Assembly (NCBI GenBank): GCA_010279815.1
Contig: QEOQ01000122.1
Location: 1,191,264 to 1,255,263 of the forward strand
Origin: Brachionus plicatilis
Lineage: Eukaryota > Rotifera > Eurotatoria > Ploima > Brachionidae
Direction of reading: 5' to 3'
Length of the DNA: 64,000 nt
Shown here: piece by piece, positions 11,581-22,459 of the stretch
Layout of the letters: each line of letters opens with the position of its first letter
Numbering within the stretch: position 1 is the first letter of the stretch
Notes under the pieces: model-generated
Databases searched by the model: none
What the model saw: only the letters and a program-made list of their open reading frames with translations
What the model was told of the DNA's origin: nothing
Translations under genes and position numbers: made by a program

Positions 11581-11910
11581 GGCAAAATGTTATTTATTGT
11601 TCATTTTTATATTTTTACATTTTTACATTTTTGAGAGAAGAAAAAAAATCTCAAAATCAAAAAATCTAAAAAAATTTTCATTCAAGAAAAGTTATAATAA
11701 ATTCGCAATTAATTAAAAGGGATTTTCAAAAAATTATCCTTGGTTTTTACATTTAAATTTTTCTAAAACTCCTTTTTAAGTAATTGCGAATTTACTTTCT
11801 TTTCTTGAATGAAAATTTTTTTAGATTTTTTGATTTTGAGATTTTTTTTTCTTCTCTCAAAAATTTAAAAATGTAAAAATATAAAAATGTACAATAAATA
11901 ACATTTTGCC
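11581..11910. mobile_element. fold-back element, 330-bp near-perfect palindrome
   Basis: The left arm starts GGCAAAATGTTATTTATTG. The right arm ends CAATAAATAACATTTTGCC. The arms run about 130-150 bases with only a few differences and one small central spacer around 11740-11765. Possible 9-bp target duplication GAAAAAAAA lies at 11572-11580 and 11911-11919, but it is low complexity. No coding capacity. It is best read as a non-autonomous terminal-inverted-repeat transposon that would extrude a long hairpin. Confidence 0.75.
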
Positions 11911-12040
11911 GAAAAAAAAATCATTGTATTATGCTTTTTATTTTATTTTTTCATATAACTCAACTAACAGAACTGTATGAATCGTGTGACAAAAATCTAA
12001 TTTTTTTTTTTTAACTTAACAAATCTATCTCTTCTCATTG

Positions 12041-12125
12041 GGCTGAAAGGAAGGACTAAGCTCCGTTCCAAACTGCCTGAGTTTCTCCCAAACTATATTT
12101 TTAATAAATAATAAATAATATTGCC
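12041..12125 (+). mobile_element. 3' end of a short retroelement, AATA-type tail
   Basis: A GC-richer segment (GGGCTGAAAGGAAGGACTAAG, then CTCCCAAACTATA) ends in TATTTTTAATAAATAATAAATAATA. The same ending follows CACCCCCAAATTATA at 17670-17745, so both are 3' ends of one non-LTR family or a SINE derived from it, in plus orientation. Confidence 0.5.
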
Positions 12126-13754
12126 TTTATTGTGGCACTGATGTATTTGCCAAATACGCAATGAATGTGAATTGGATAGTTTTATTTTAAAATCGAAAAA
12201 CATAACTTCTCAAATATTTTTGCCAAAATAAATAATTTTTAATGCAAAGATAATTATAGTTTTATTTTGTTGAATTATTAAACGATTTCTAAAGTGTTCC
12301 GATATTTAATGATAAAAGAGTTCTGAGAAAACATAATTAGAGATATTTATTTTAAAAAATGAAAAAATAGTGGTAAGGTATTTTCTTAGAAAAAATGCTA
12401 TTAAAAATTAAATCGAAAATTGTTATGAAAAAAGGTGTTAATTATGAAAACTAAAAATAAAAAGAACAAAAAGGAAATTCATCTAAATGATAATTAAGAT
12501 TGATAAGATAAAAAAATCCCTATAAATTATAGTTGTTTTTAAATTTGTCACTAAAAAAATAAAAACAAATAAATAAAATTTGTCATTATTATAAGTTTTA
12601 CTTTATTTAAATTGGCGTCAGTGTAAGCGGTTTTAGTCAAAATCTAAAGAAATAAACAAAAAGTTTAATAGAACAGAAGAATAATATTAAGATTAAAGTT
12701 ATTTAGCCCGAGTTAAAAAAATATATCAAAAATATAAACAAAAATTTCATTTATTTTTTCAATAGCAATAGTTTATATGAGCCCAAGGAAAAATTGCAAA
12801 ATGGCAGATAAACATTTGAATATTTCTACTCAAGACTCATAAACTGCTTTGTGATTAAAAGATCAATGTTGAAGTGTTCAATTAATTTCAATAAAATTAA
12901 TTTGATTTTTTTAGAATTTGGGCAAAATTTTGATTGTTTAATTTGAATATCTTGATGTTAAATTTTTTCAAATAATTTTGAATTAATTTTTTTATTTTAT
13001 TCTAATTTAGGTATTGTGCAATTCAAATACAAATTGAACAAAAATCATAATTTTTTGGTAAATTTAAAGGTTATAAATAATATTAAAAATTATGAAATTA
13101 CTGCAACATAGTGCAACATACTAAGTGGCACCTTTTTTACCTAAAATTTTTTTTCTAATGTGAAAGAAGACATTTGAGGTTGTATTTTTTTAAATATTAT
13201 TTATTAAGTTTAATTTTAATTTAACAAAAATGACTAATTTTTGTTCAGTTTGTATTTGAAATTCACAAAGCCATAATTTAAAATTTAAAAAAAATATTTC
13301 TATAAAGAATTTAAATAAATGAAGTTAATCAGTCTAAAAGATAGTGGTTCTAGCTTATTGATTAACCTCCAAATTGAAAAACAAAAAGTTTCCTATTTTT
13401 TCTGTGCATTCTAATCACTAGTAATGAATAAAAAAATAATAAATTTTAAATGTATCTGTCTGTCAAATAACCGCCTTTTTTTCTTACAGAATTTATTCCG
13501 ACATTGATAAGTCCATTTTTTATGACTCAACAATATTTCATATCAGTTAATGTGTTCATCATAACTGCCGAGTTTGCAGCCTTTCAGAGCATTCATTAAA
13601 TTGTTAAACATATTGAATATTTGGAAATAAAATTTTATGAAAAAAATCACAAAAAATTATATTTTTAGCTCAGTTATTTTATTTTTATCTTTTATTCATT
13701 GCAATTGTTTGATAATTTAAAATTTTTATATCCACCAATATATTTTGTATCGGA

Positions 13755-13870
13755 CAGGTGGGCTGTCTAAGTGGTATTATTCACACGCATCGACACCACT
13801 TAGAACTGCATGGCCGCATGGACCGGCGCCACTTACAGGACGGGACGGACGGATGCCTGGCCGGCCGTTA
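13755..13870. other. GC-rich island with hairpin
   Basis: A sharp GC-rich block lies in roughly 80% AT surroundings. It includes a perfect 9-bp stem, CTAAGTGGT (13767-13775) with ACCACTTAG (13795-13803), and a further CCACTTA copy nearby, then GGCCGCATGG, GGACGGGACGGACGG and GGCCGGCC. No tRNA or rRNA fold is recognised. It could be the structured end of a transposon or a SINE head. Confidence 0.4.
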
Positions 13871-14003
13871 AGATTTTATTAGAACCGCTGTATACGATTA
13901 CCTTCTTCTGATTCACTATTAAGATTGATCCCGCTTTATTTTAAATACACTTGTTGCCAAATTTTTTTAAATTTTTGAGAAAATAAAGATTTAAATTATG
14001 AAA

Positions 14004-14210
14004 GCAAATTGAAGTTTCAGATCAAATTTTAAGGTCAAAACGTTAAATTTAACAAAAACAATCAAAACTTTAAAATAATTTAGGCTAAGTTGAATTCAAA
14101 AATTCAAATTCATAACTTTGATATTCATTCATTCAAACTACAATAATTTTATTTTTCCACTTAGACAAATTATAAATTTTAAAGCATTAAATTTCAGCTT
14201 TTCAAAAGTC
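14004..14210. mobile_element. MITE copy, GCAAATTGAAG family
   Basis: It begins GCAAATTGAAGTTTCAGATC and is collinear with 22787-23230 and 41121-41630: TTAGGCTAAGTTGAATTCAA, CATAACTTTGATATTCATTC and TAATTTTATTTTTCCACTT. It is shorter than the other copies (an internal deletion after about 60 bases). No coding capacity. Confidence 0.6.
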
Positions 14211-15357
14211 TCCAAATTTTTTAAAGTAATTTTAATTTTGAAATGAAAAAAACAATAGTTTGATTGCTTTAATATGAATTGGTGTTAAAAAATTAAATTC
14301 CTTAATCTTTAAAAAATGATTTCGATTAAAAAAAGTTATTCATGTCATGAAGATCGATTAACACTTCATTTATTTAATTTATTACTAAAAAATACTATTC
14401 ATAAAAAATACTTTTCAGTTTTTTAATGGTTGTATTGGAGCAAAAATCTGCGTCATGCTATAAGATTTGTATACGAAGTTGGGAGGATTTTCTGTGTTTT
14501 TTAGTCAAAATTGATTTATTGCTTAATAGTAGTTAATTAATTAAAAAAAGTGCGAATTTAATTTGATTAATCATTTGAAAAATTTTTATTAAAAAGCGCA
14601 CAATTTTAAGAGATATAAATTAAATTGATATTATAGCTATTGAACTAAAAGAAACGCTCTTAGACAAAACTCAATAATTTCTTTCAAATAGTCAATTGCT
14701 TATCTAATATATTCTAGATACCATTCAGGAAAGATGCAAAAAACTTGCCTACTCCAAATGGTACCCTTTAAAGGTTCTCCTATCAAATAATTGTCCATAT
14801 TCTATGAACCATTAATTTAAAACTTAAATACTCCATTCTCTCATAATCTCAAATTTATTCGAATTTTAATTTAATTAGCTTATTTTATTTGTTTCTAAAA
14901 AAGGAAAAAAAGGAGAAAGAATGAAAAAATTAAATAACCAAAGGTTTATATCGGAACAACCTTGGAAGTACATCTCCCAAAAAAGTCATTAGTGTGGAAA
15001 GCTTAACTAAAGAAAGAAATGGCGAACAAGAAAGCTGAAGAAATTTTCTAACATTAAAAAATATTAGCAAGTAATCAAAATTAAATTCTCAAATAGTTAA
15101 AAATTTAGAAAGCTTTTTATTTAAACTGGTAAATTAAAAAAATTTAAGCAATTTAAAAAAAAAAATTGAAATTAAAATTGGCTAAGCTTTATTAATAAGA
15201 TGGGTAAAAATTCCAGTCTCAAGCAGGACTTTTTGTTTGAATATATGAAAATTTGAATTATTTTTAATTTTATTTTACCTCGTTCTTTTTCAAAATTAAT
15301 GTATTTTTAATAAAACTATCAAACAATTTATTGTTAATTTAAATAAATTTATTTTAA

Positions 15358-16599
15358 TTATACTAAATCGTGCAAAATTTTTTTCAAAAAATTTGTTTCA
15401 TCCAAAGTACTTGAAATCAAAACATTCCATAATAAATCAACGGTGACATGGTTTTCTTTTAAAATTTTTACAAAATTTAAAAATTCCTGCTCAAAATCCC
15501 CTTTAGTGAAGCAGTAGAATACTATTTTATTGTGAGTGCAAGAAGCAGCTATCCATTGAATCAAAGCTTTTAAATATTTGTGTCCATTAAAGCATCCACA
15601 TCCCCAGTGGCCGGTTTCAATGGCTGAACCACTTACTGCCGAGAACCCAACTAAACATTTTTTCAATTCTCTAAGAATATTTTCACCCTTAATCTGAACA
15701 TCAAATGAATCATTAGCATAGCTACTAAAATCCATTGCATCTATGGCAATTACTACTCTGTTACTCCAATCTCGGTTAGTTAAATTTTTTTCTTTGAAAT
15801 CCACATTCAATCCGTAACAATTAAATTTAGCTATTTTCCTTGCTCCTGTAATTACTACTGCTTCATCATCGGCTAATGTCTCTGTGAAAAGCATAGATGG
15901 ACACATCTCAGGACTAGCTGCGAACAAAATTTCTTCTTGAGTTCCTGTTTTGCCGTAACCAATGTCCATATTGGCAAAATCAATTTCGGCTTCTGAACAA
16001 TCTCCAATCGAACCTTCCAACCTGATCTCAAAATTACTTAAATCAATTTTTTCATTTAATAATTTTAATAAACTATTGTCAAAAAATTTTTTCTCAAATC
16101 TCACAGTTTCATTCATATAATCATTGTCGTCGATTAGATTAAAAGACTCACGGAAGTATTCAATCAAAGCTTGAAGATATGAATTAGTACATTTAGTGCT
16201 AAAGTTTAGCCATATATCAAAAGTGACCCAATAAAGTGTGTTTTTATCTTTTTCCAAAGTGCATAAAAACATGTGGCAAAGGATGCATAAAATTTGCTTG
16301 CGTTTAAATTCTATTTTGGGACTTGATCTGGTTAATCGCTGGATTTTTCCACTTGGAATCAAATCTGGAATTTTAAGTGCATATTTAACAATCTGGTTGA
16401 TTAAATTCACCAATGTTTGTTCATCATTAAAATTTTTAAGGTACAATAATGAGTTATTTATTTCATTTGGATCTATTTGAGTAAACTCGGATAATAATTG
16501 TGACAAATCTTGTAGTTTGTTCGCGCTAAAAGCCTGTAAAGCAGATTTTTTTCGGTCCCATTCCTGATCATCGTAATTGCATAATCTGTAAAATTTCAT
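15358..16599 (-). CDS. PARG: poly(ADP-ribose) glycohydrolase
   Basis: A single exon of 413 residues from ATG 16599. The enzyme hydrolyses the ribose-ribose bonds of poly(ADP-ribose). The macro-fold catalytic region is clear: IDFANMDIGYGKTGTQEEILF at residues 206-226 with the catalytic QEE at 221-223, PEMCPSMLFTE, VAIDAMDF (written here as IAIDAMDF), ETGHWGCGCFNG at 328-339 and KALIQWIAASC. The N-terminal helical PARG segment includes KRKQILCILCHMFLCTL. The family signature normally reads GGG-x(6-8)-QEE. Here it is GYG followed by only four residues before QEE, so the loop is shortened and one glycine is lost. The start lies 205 bp from the end of FARSB, on the same strand. Confidence 0.88.
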   Translation of the reverse strand: MKFYRLCNYDDQEWDRKKSALQAFSANKLQDLSQLLSEFTQIDPNEINNSLLYLKNFNDEQTLVNLINQIVKYALKIPDLIPSGKIQRLTRSSPKIEFKRKQILCILCHMFLCTLEKDKNTLYWVTFDIWLNFSTKCTNSYLQALIEYFRESFNLIDDNDYMNETVRFEKKFFDNSLLKLLNEKIDLSNFEIRLEGSIGDCSEAEIDFANMDIGYGKTGTQEEILFAASPEMCPSMLFTETLADDEAVVITGARKIAKFNCYGLNVDFKEKNLTNRDWSNRVVIAIDAMDFSSYANDSFDVQIKGENILRELKKCLVGFSAVSGSAIETGHWGCGCFNGHKYLKALIQWIAASCTHNKIVFYCFTKGDFEQEFLNFVKILKENHVTVDLLWNVLISSTLDETNFLKKILHDLV

Positions 16600-16804
16600 C
16601 TTGATTTTTATAAATTATAAAAGCTATTTAATTTACTTTTATAATAATTTTCATTTGGTATTTAATTCATTATTTAAATTTTTTTAAATGAAAAGAGCAT
16701 TTAAATTGTCTTAATCAAAAATAAATAATTTTATATTTGGATTGAATGTTTAAAAAAATGTGAAACAAAAAAAGTTTAACTTAATTTATTAAATTAATTT
16801 TAGC

Positions 16805-19800
16805 CTAAAGAAAAGGTTCAATGTTTATCTCAAGTGCACAGCAAGGTAAATTAAGCTCAAAATTGTGAATGACATCAGGATGAAGTACACCAACTGTTCC
16901 AATTACCTTGCCATACGCATACACTGCAGCACATCTACCAGGCATAAAAGTTGGATCTTCTGTATGCTTTAACTCATAGCCCGTCTTCCACGGCACTTCC
17001 AATGATTGCATTATTTTATCCAGCACACCATGAACTATTTCAAAACCAGCCTGTTTATTATAGCTTAGCACTGCCAGACGACGCTCATTTCTTGCTCCAA
17101 CTTCGGCTTCTTTGTCGTTCAAAATGACATCGGAAACCTCGAAAATTTTGAGCGGCAAAGGCATATTCCGACTACAAGCAATTGTCTTTAGCAAACCGGG
17201 CAATAAACTTGTCCTAGCCACTTGAAAGTCCAGTGTTTTGGGATTAGATATATGCACAGCTGGAATGTCTTCAATTTTTTTACCAAGTTTGTCAGCCACA
17301 TCTTCTCTAGAACACTGAAATAAAGCTTTTAGGAAAAAAAATAAAAAATATTCTTTTACTAAAGCTTTACCAATGTAAATGTCAATGCTTCGGTGTAGCC
17401 ACACTGAGCCAACTCCAGTCTTAGTAAATCAGTCAATTTATTTAGCTCAAACTTGAAAGAATAATTTTACAAAATAATAATGTGTGCAGATTCATTAACT
17501 AAAATTACTAATTATCCACCAATTTTACTAGACTTTCACCTTTTATACTCTCTGAACTATGTATATTTTGAATTATTTTTATTACTTATTATTTTTATTC
17601 AATTTCAATTACTTTCTATTTTTAAAAAACTAAAAACTTTATTTTATTTAATCATTTTTTTGAAATAATTGACGAAGGCGTAAGCCATTCGGACAAACCT
17701 GGGGATCACCCCCAAATTATATTTTTAATAAATAAATAAAAATACCTTTCTTTTCATTAAATTACTTAATTTATATAAAAATGTGAATTTGTTATAAAAA
17801 TCAATTTTGATGCTAGTAAAAATTGGATTCATCTGAGAGAGCTTTAGCTTTTGGTACAGATAAAAGGCTCTTAAATATCGATACCCCAAATTTTGAATAA
17901 AAAACTCCAAAATATTAATTTTTCTCCCCAATTTTTAAATTAATTACCCCTTTTAATTAAATTAGAAATATAAATTAAGATTTAACCCGATTTAATAAAA
18001 CGTTACTTTTTTTTAATATTGACTCCAATTCAATTAAAAAGACACCTAATTTATCCAATCTAAGAAATTGAAATTAATAAATGTTCCATTTATCAAGGTT
18101 GCAAAAAATCAAAATATTTCAAAGTTAAAAATGGTGAAACAAATGGTTCAGTTTATGTTTCAGAAAATCAACATTCAAATCATTCAAACGATGAAAATTC
18201 TGCTGCTGATCCTCTTCAGACAAAAGAAGAAAATTTGTATTTTCGATCACTTGTACAGACCAAAAAAGATTAGTCATACAAGAAATGTTTTGTGAAAAAT
18301 ATGGAGCTAAAATGACTAAGAGAAAATCAAACAAATCTGGTAAAAAATAAAAGTAGAAATCTGATAGAAATAAAAAAAAGAATTTTTTTAATACTGTTGG
18401 TATCTTTTTAATTAATTTGGTGTCAATGTGAAAAAAAAAGAGCCATTTTATTATTTTTCTTATTAATTGGTGTAATTCTAATAAAATTGGGGTAAAAAAA
18501 ATAATTTTTGGTGAATTTTATTCAATATTAGGGATAAATAAAATAAATAAGCCCAGATAAAACAAATAAATAATACAATAAATAAAATTTTTTTCCAATT
18601 TTTAATTAAATTTAAAAAAAATATATATTTTGCCTTCCAAAGCTTTTCAATTAGAAACCAGATAACATAATACAAATTTTTAATCAACGTTCATATCATA
18701 ATATTCTAAAGAGTTAATATTAAAGCGTCATTTATTTTTATTAAACGTCAATTAAAATAAAAGTCAATTTAATGATTCATTCGTAAATTAAAAGAAGTTG
18801 TCATATAAAACCATTAGTTATCAAAAAATACATGTATAGCTAAATGTCATTAAATGTATCCAACGAATTCAAGTTAAAAATTTCGATTAATAAAAAAAAT
18901 AATAATTAAATTCATTATATAATTATTCAAATATTTTTAAAATAAAAAATTTATTTTTTACTTAGCTAATTTTTGTGACTGCTTTTTAAATTAGCTTACT
19001 TCTCTTATATTTCCTAAATGGATGTCACATGCTTCAGCTATATTCGAATAATTCAAAACTATATGACTATTCAACTGAAAGCAATTCTTAGAATGATTCC
19101 AGAACATTATTAAAAAGTAAATGATTAAAATTTTTTATGACATTTCATTTTTTCAAGATGCAATTAATTAAAATCTATCTCTGTTAATTATTACTATTAA
19201 AAATTAATAGTTATTAGTTCTATTCATCATTATTTAGTTCTATCTAATATTAATGATTGTTATTAAATATCTTAAATAAAAACTAATAGCTTTAGGTGAC
19301 GATTAATACATTTAATTGACTTTTAATAAAAATAAATAACCTATGCGGCCTATTCTGAATTATTTTAATATTGTTCTGATTCAATTTTTGTTTTAAAAAT
19401 AACCTTCTCTCGCTCAAAAAATTGCTAAAAAACAACTTGAACGTCAATCAGACGATTTTTATTTTTTTTAGTAATTTTAGTTAAAAATAATAAATCACCA
19501 AAATAATTTACTTCATTGCTGAAGCAGTTGGTTTTTGGAATAGTTTTCCCAATGTTATTAAATCCATATCCGATGGCTACATCTTCGACAATATCACAAG
19601 CGTGCAAGATATCCGATCTGGTAGGTGGAATGCGGACTTTTATTCTATCAGGCTCGACTAACTGAGCCTCCAGACCCATTCGCGCCAATAATTGTGCCAT
19701 TTTTGAATCATCTATCTGAATGCCTATTTTTTTGTTCACTGTTTTTGTCTCAATTACTTCAAATCTTTCGCACAACTTCGGGTAGATGTGTTTAGAACCG

Positions 19801-22459
19801 TCTACATGTGTTACTTCCACAGCTTCTATTTCAAACTTTGAAGCACAATACTCGCTGAACATTGTGACCATTGTGTCCAAAACAATTTCACATTTGTGCA
19901 GGTCAGTTCCTGTGCATTCAATAAGTACATTTTTTGTGCTCAGAGTTATTTTGCTGTGGTCTCCGTTAATGATCGGTGGCAGCGAAAGAACAACATTGTT
20001 TGAATCAAAAATAATCGGATAAAATTCTTTATCTTTTATTATTGGCAAATATGATTTCAAGTGGCTTTCTTTCTATTTTTTTTAAAAAAAATTAATAAAT
20101 TTTTTGTTTCCCAAGAATTGTGAATTTGTAATGTTTTTCGAATACTTGTAAAAATTTAAGGAGCCGAAATTTTATAAAATTAAATTCTGACATCTAATAG
20201 AAAAAAATCTTCTCAAATTTTGAAGTAAAATGTCTAAAAAATTAGCATTGTATCAATTCATAAGAAAATAATTGATGAAAAATATGATCAAAAAATTCCC
20301 TAGAAAATTCAGATAGAAATTGTTGTTATTTAAAGAAAATGAAGCTTGATGGAAATGAAATTTAGTTTTGAAATAAATAAACCAAATAGGTTTTGTGAAA
20401 TTCAGTACAAAATAATAAAAAGAACAGAAAAAATGTAAAAAAATTGAATAACTTTTTTTCTAAATGTTTAAACTTAATTCTGTAAATGCAACATGGTGCA
20501 GCATTCAAAGTTGCATCAAATATCAAGGTCTGCTAAATTTGCAGAGTTTATCAGAAATTAAATTTCAATATAATCGAGTGTAGTGCATTTTGCAGAGATT
20601 TATTCAATTTATTCAATTTTTTTACACTTTGTTCTGTATTTTTGTACTAAACTTCACAAAACCAACCAAATAATTTTCAAAAAATTTGAGTTTAATTTTA
20701 GAAAAAACTGACTAAATATTTTTTTAAGTTTAAAAAATTCAGTCAACGATAAGAATTTTTACAGAGAATAGAATTTTTTTATATTAGAAGTGTCAAATGA
20801 AAAAAAATATAGAAGATTTTGATTTGAAGAATTGATTTATTAAAGATAAAAAATAGAATAAAACATAGAATAAAAAAATTAAGAAAAAATTAATTGATTT
20901 AATTTTTTTTTAATAGAGTTATTTTTCTTTTACTTTATCGTCCAATAAACTAATGATACCATAAAAAAAAATTTAATTCATTAATACATTAATATAAATT
21001 TAACTATCTAATAATAACCTCTGACTACTTCAAAGTATCATTTTTAATTTTATTTTTAATTCTTAGACTCATTTATCTTTTTTTTTATATTTATTTATTT
21101 TTTATTTTATTTTATCTTATTTAACTTTCACAATGATCAAGATTTTTCTTTTACAAAATTAAAATCAAATATTGAAAATGATTCCATAAAAAAATCAACT
21201 GAACCTGATTTAATTAATTTATTACTTAAATTTCAAATTCCAATTTCTAATAAAAAAATTAATAAGTTGGTTAAATCAGAACTTTAACTTTTTATTATAT
21301 TCATTGTATAATTGTAAATTAAATTTAGTTAATATTTCAAATAAAAAAAATTTATTCTTAAAAATCTAATACGAGTAGGTTTTTTATAAAATTTTCAAAT
21401 TGTTTTTTATATAAATAAATTTTTAAAATAAAATTTAAATTGTTTTATTGGAAACAAATAAAAATACATTGTTTTATAATTCTAGTTTGATCTTAATTTA
21501 TTTAGTAGAGGCGAAGAATTGTCCGTATTTAAAATAATATTAATAGCTTAATTAGTTAAAATATAAATTTTGACACTTTTTTATAATTGTTAAATAAAAT
21601 ACTCAATTAGATTCTATCTATTTGAATTTATTTATTAATTTTCTTTTCTATGATTTAATTTCTATAATGTTTTTCAATCTTCTGATAGTTCACCAAAAAA
21701 TTCATTTATCAAATCAAATAAAAAATAAAATAAACAAAGAAATAAATTTTGAATAATATTAAAATATTTTTCTTACATAGAGCTCCATTAGTTCAACTCC
21801 GTTGACTTCAGCTGTTTGATTAAGAGGTCTAAATTTTAGATCAGCTGGCCTCTGGGCGTCATAACGAAATGGTCCTTTTAAAGTGTCCAAGTCATGGGTT
21901 CCAATTGCGACCAAAGTTCTCTTACGACACAAATTTTGATGCAATTTATCCTGAAGATCAATAAAACTATCATAGTTTTGTTGACTAAAATTAACATTTC
22001 TCAAAATTGCGGCGACCACAAATGGTCGAACTGGGGATGTCTGAAAAATTTGAAAAATAATAATTTTATTTTATTAAAAAAGAAATTAAAAAACTTAATA
22101 CATTTGGCAAGACGGTCATTTTGTGTATCTTATCGTCACTAGGTTTAAAAAGTTTAAAGTTTGGTGGAGTTGTTTTTTGCAAAAAAATTGACAATGCACG
22201 TCCAAGACCCTCTACACACAATAAATCGTAGCGGTTGGCCGGAATTTCGATCTTATAGACAGTCTGGTCTTTGTTGTTTACTTTCTCGACAACTACATCA
22301 TCGAGTTCGATTCCAAATTCAAAGCATAAATTGTCGAATTCAGAGTCGGCTTTAAGACAATGAATTAAATTTAAATTTTTATTTTTAAAATCATCTCTTA
22401 CTGAATTTTTGACCAATGTTGGCGAATAAAATATCTCGGTTGACCGAAATGGTTGGCAT
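16805..22459 (-). CDS. FARSB: phenylalanyl-tRNA synthetase beta subunit, cytosolic
   Basis: Six exons: 22402-22459, 22102-22349, 21777-22040, 19512-20072, 17371-17451 and 16805-17314. All have GT-AG borders and consistent phases, giving 573 residues (human 589). The start [19 protein letters not shown] matches the conserved vertebrate N-terminus. Further blocks are [60 protein letters not shown] (B3/4 domain), [31 protein letters not shown] (B5), [20 protein letters not shown] and the end [11 protein letters not shown]. It pairs with FARSA to charge tRNA-Phe. Introns 3 (21776-20073) and 4 (19511-17452) are long and carry transposon relics on the opposite strand. The other introns are about 50-60 bp. 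Confidence 0.92.
17668..17745 (+). mobile_element. 3' end of a short retroelement inside FARSB intron 4
   Basis: GACGAAGGCGTAAGCCATTC is followed by a small hairpin, GGGG-ATCA-CCCC, then AAATTATATTTTTAATAAATA with an AAATA tail. It shares its 3' end with 12041-12125. A hairpin followed by a short-unit tail is typical of non-LTR 3' ends. Confidence 0.5.
18076..18350 (+). pseudogene. FLYWCH-like zinc-finger fragment, transposase relic
   Basis: A plus frame reads [19 protein letters not shown], then [18 protein letters not shown] and [12 protein letters not shown], ending at TAG 18271. A shifted frame then continues as [18 protein letters not shown] to 18350. The C-x4-C...H-x2-H spacing resembles FLYWCH zinc fingers, which often head MULE-type transposases. 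It is antisense inside FARSB intron 4 and frameshifted, so it is a relic. The family call is tentative. Confidence 0.4.
20389..20663. mobile_element. MITE with perfect 9-bp target duplication, FARSB intron 3
   Basis: Ends are GGTTTTGTGAAATTCAGTAC and (right) TTTGTACTAAACTTCACAAAACC; the inverted repeats extend about 60 bases at roughly 85% match. The flanks carry the identical 9-mer AACCAAATA at 20380-20388 and 20664-20672. Inside are ATGGTGCAGCATTC and GTAGTGCATTTTGCAGA, which recur at 54830-55010 and in part at 47690. A 9-bp duplication suggests MULE-like mobilisation (inference). Confidence 0.8.
21114..21287 (+). pseudogene. coding-like fragment in FARSB intron 3
   Basis: The plus frame ends at TAA 21287 and reads [18 protein letters not shown], then [19 protein letters not shown]. 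It is antisense to FARSB, has no ATG, and the family is not recognised. Probably the C-terminal scrap of a transposon protein. Confidence 0.3.

Larger units (their letters stand above)
12130..15340. other. AT-rich spacer with a few coding-like scraps
   Basis: Mostly noise. 13491-13589 plus reads FIPTLISPFFMTQQYFISV after a good acceptor-like tract (TTTTTTTCTTACAG). 14936-15038 plus reads GLYRNNLGSTSPKKVISVES. Neither links to other exons, so I treat them as relics. A GC-rich island and one MITE copy in this stretch are listed separately. Confidence 0.35.
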
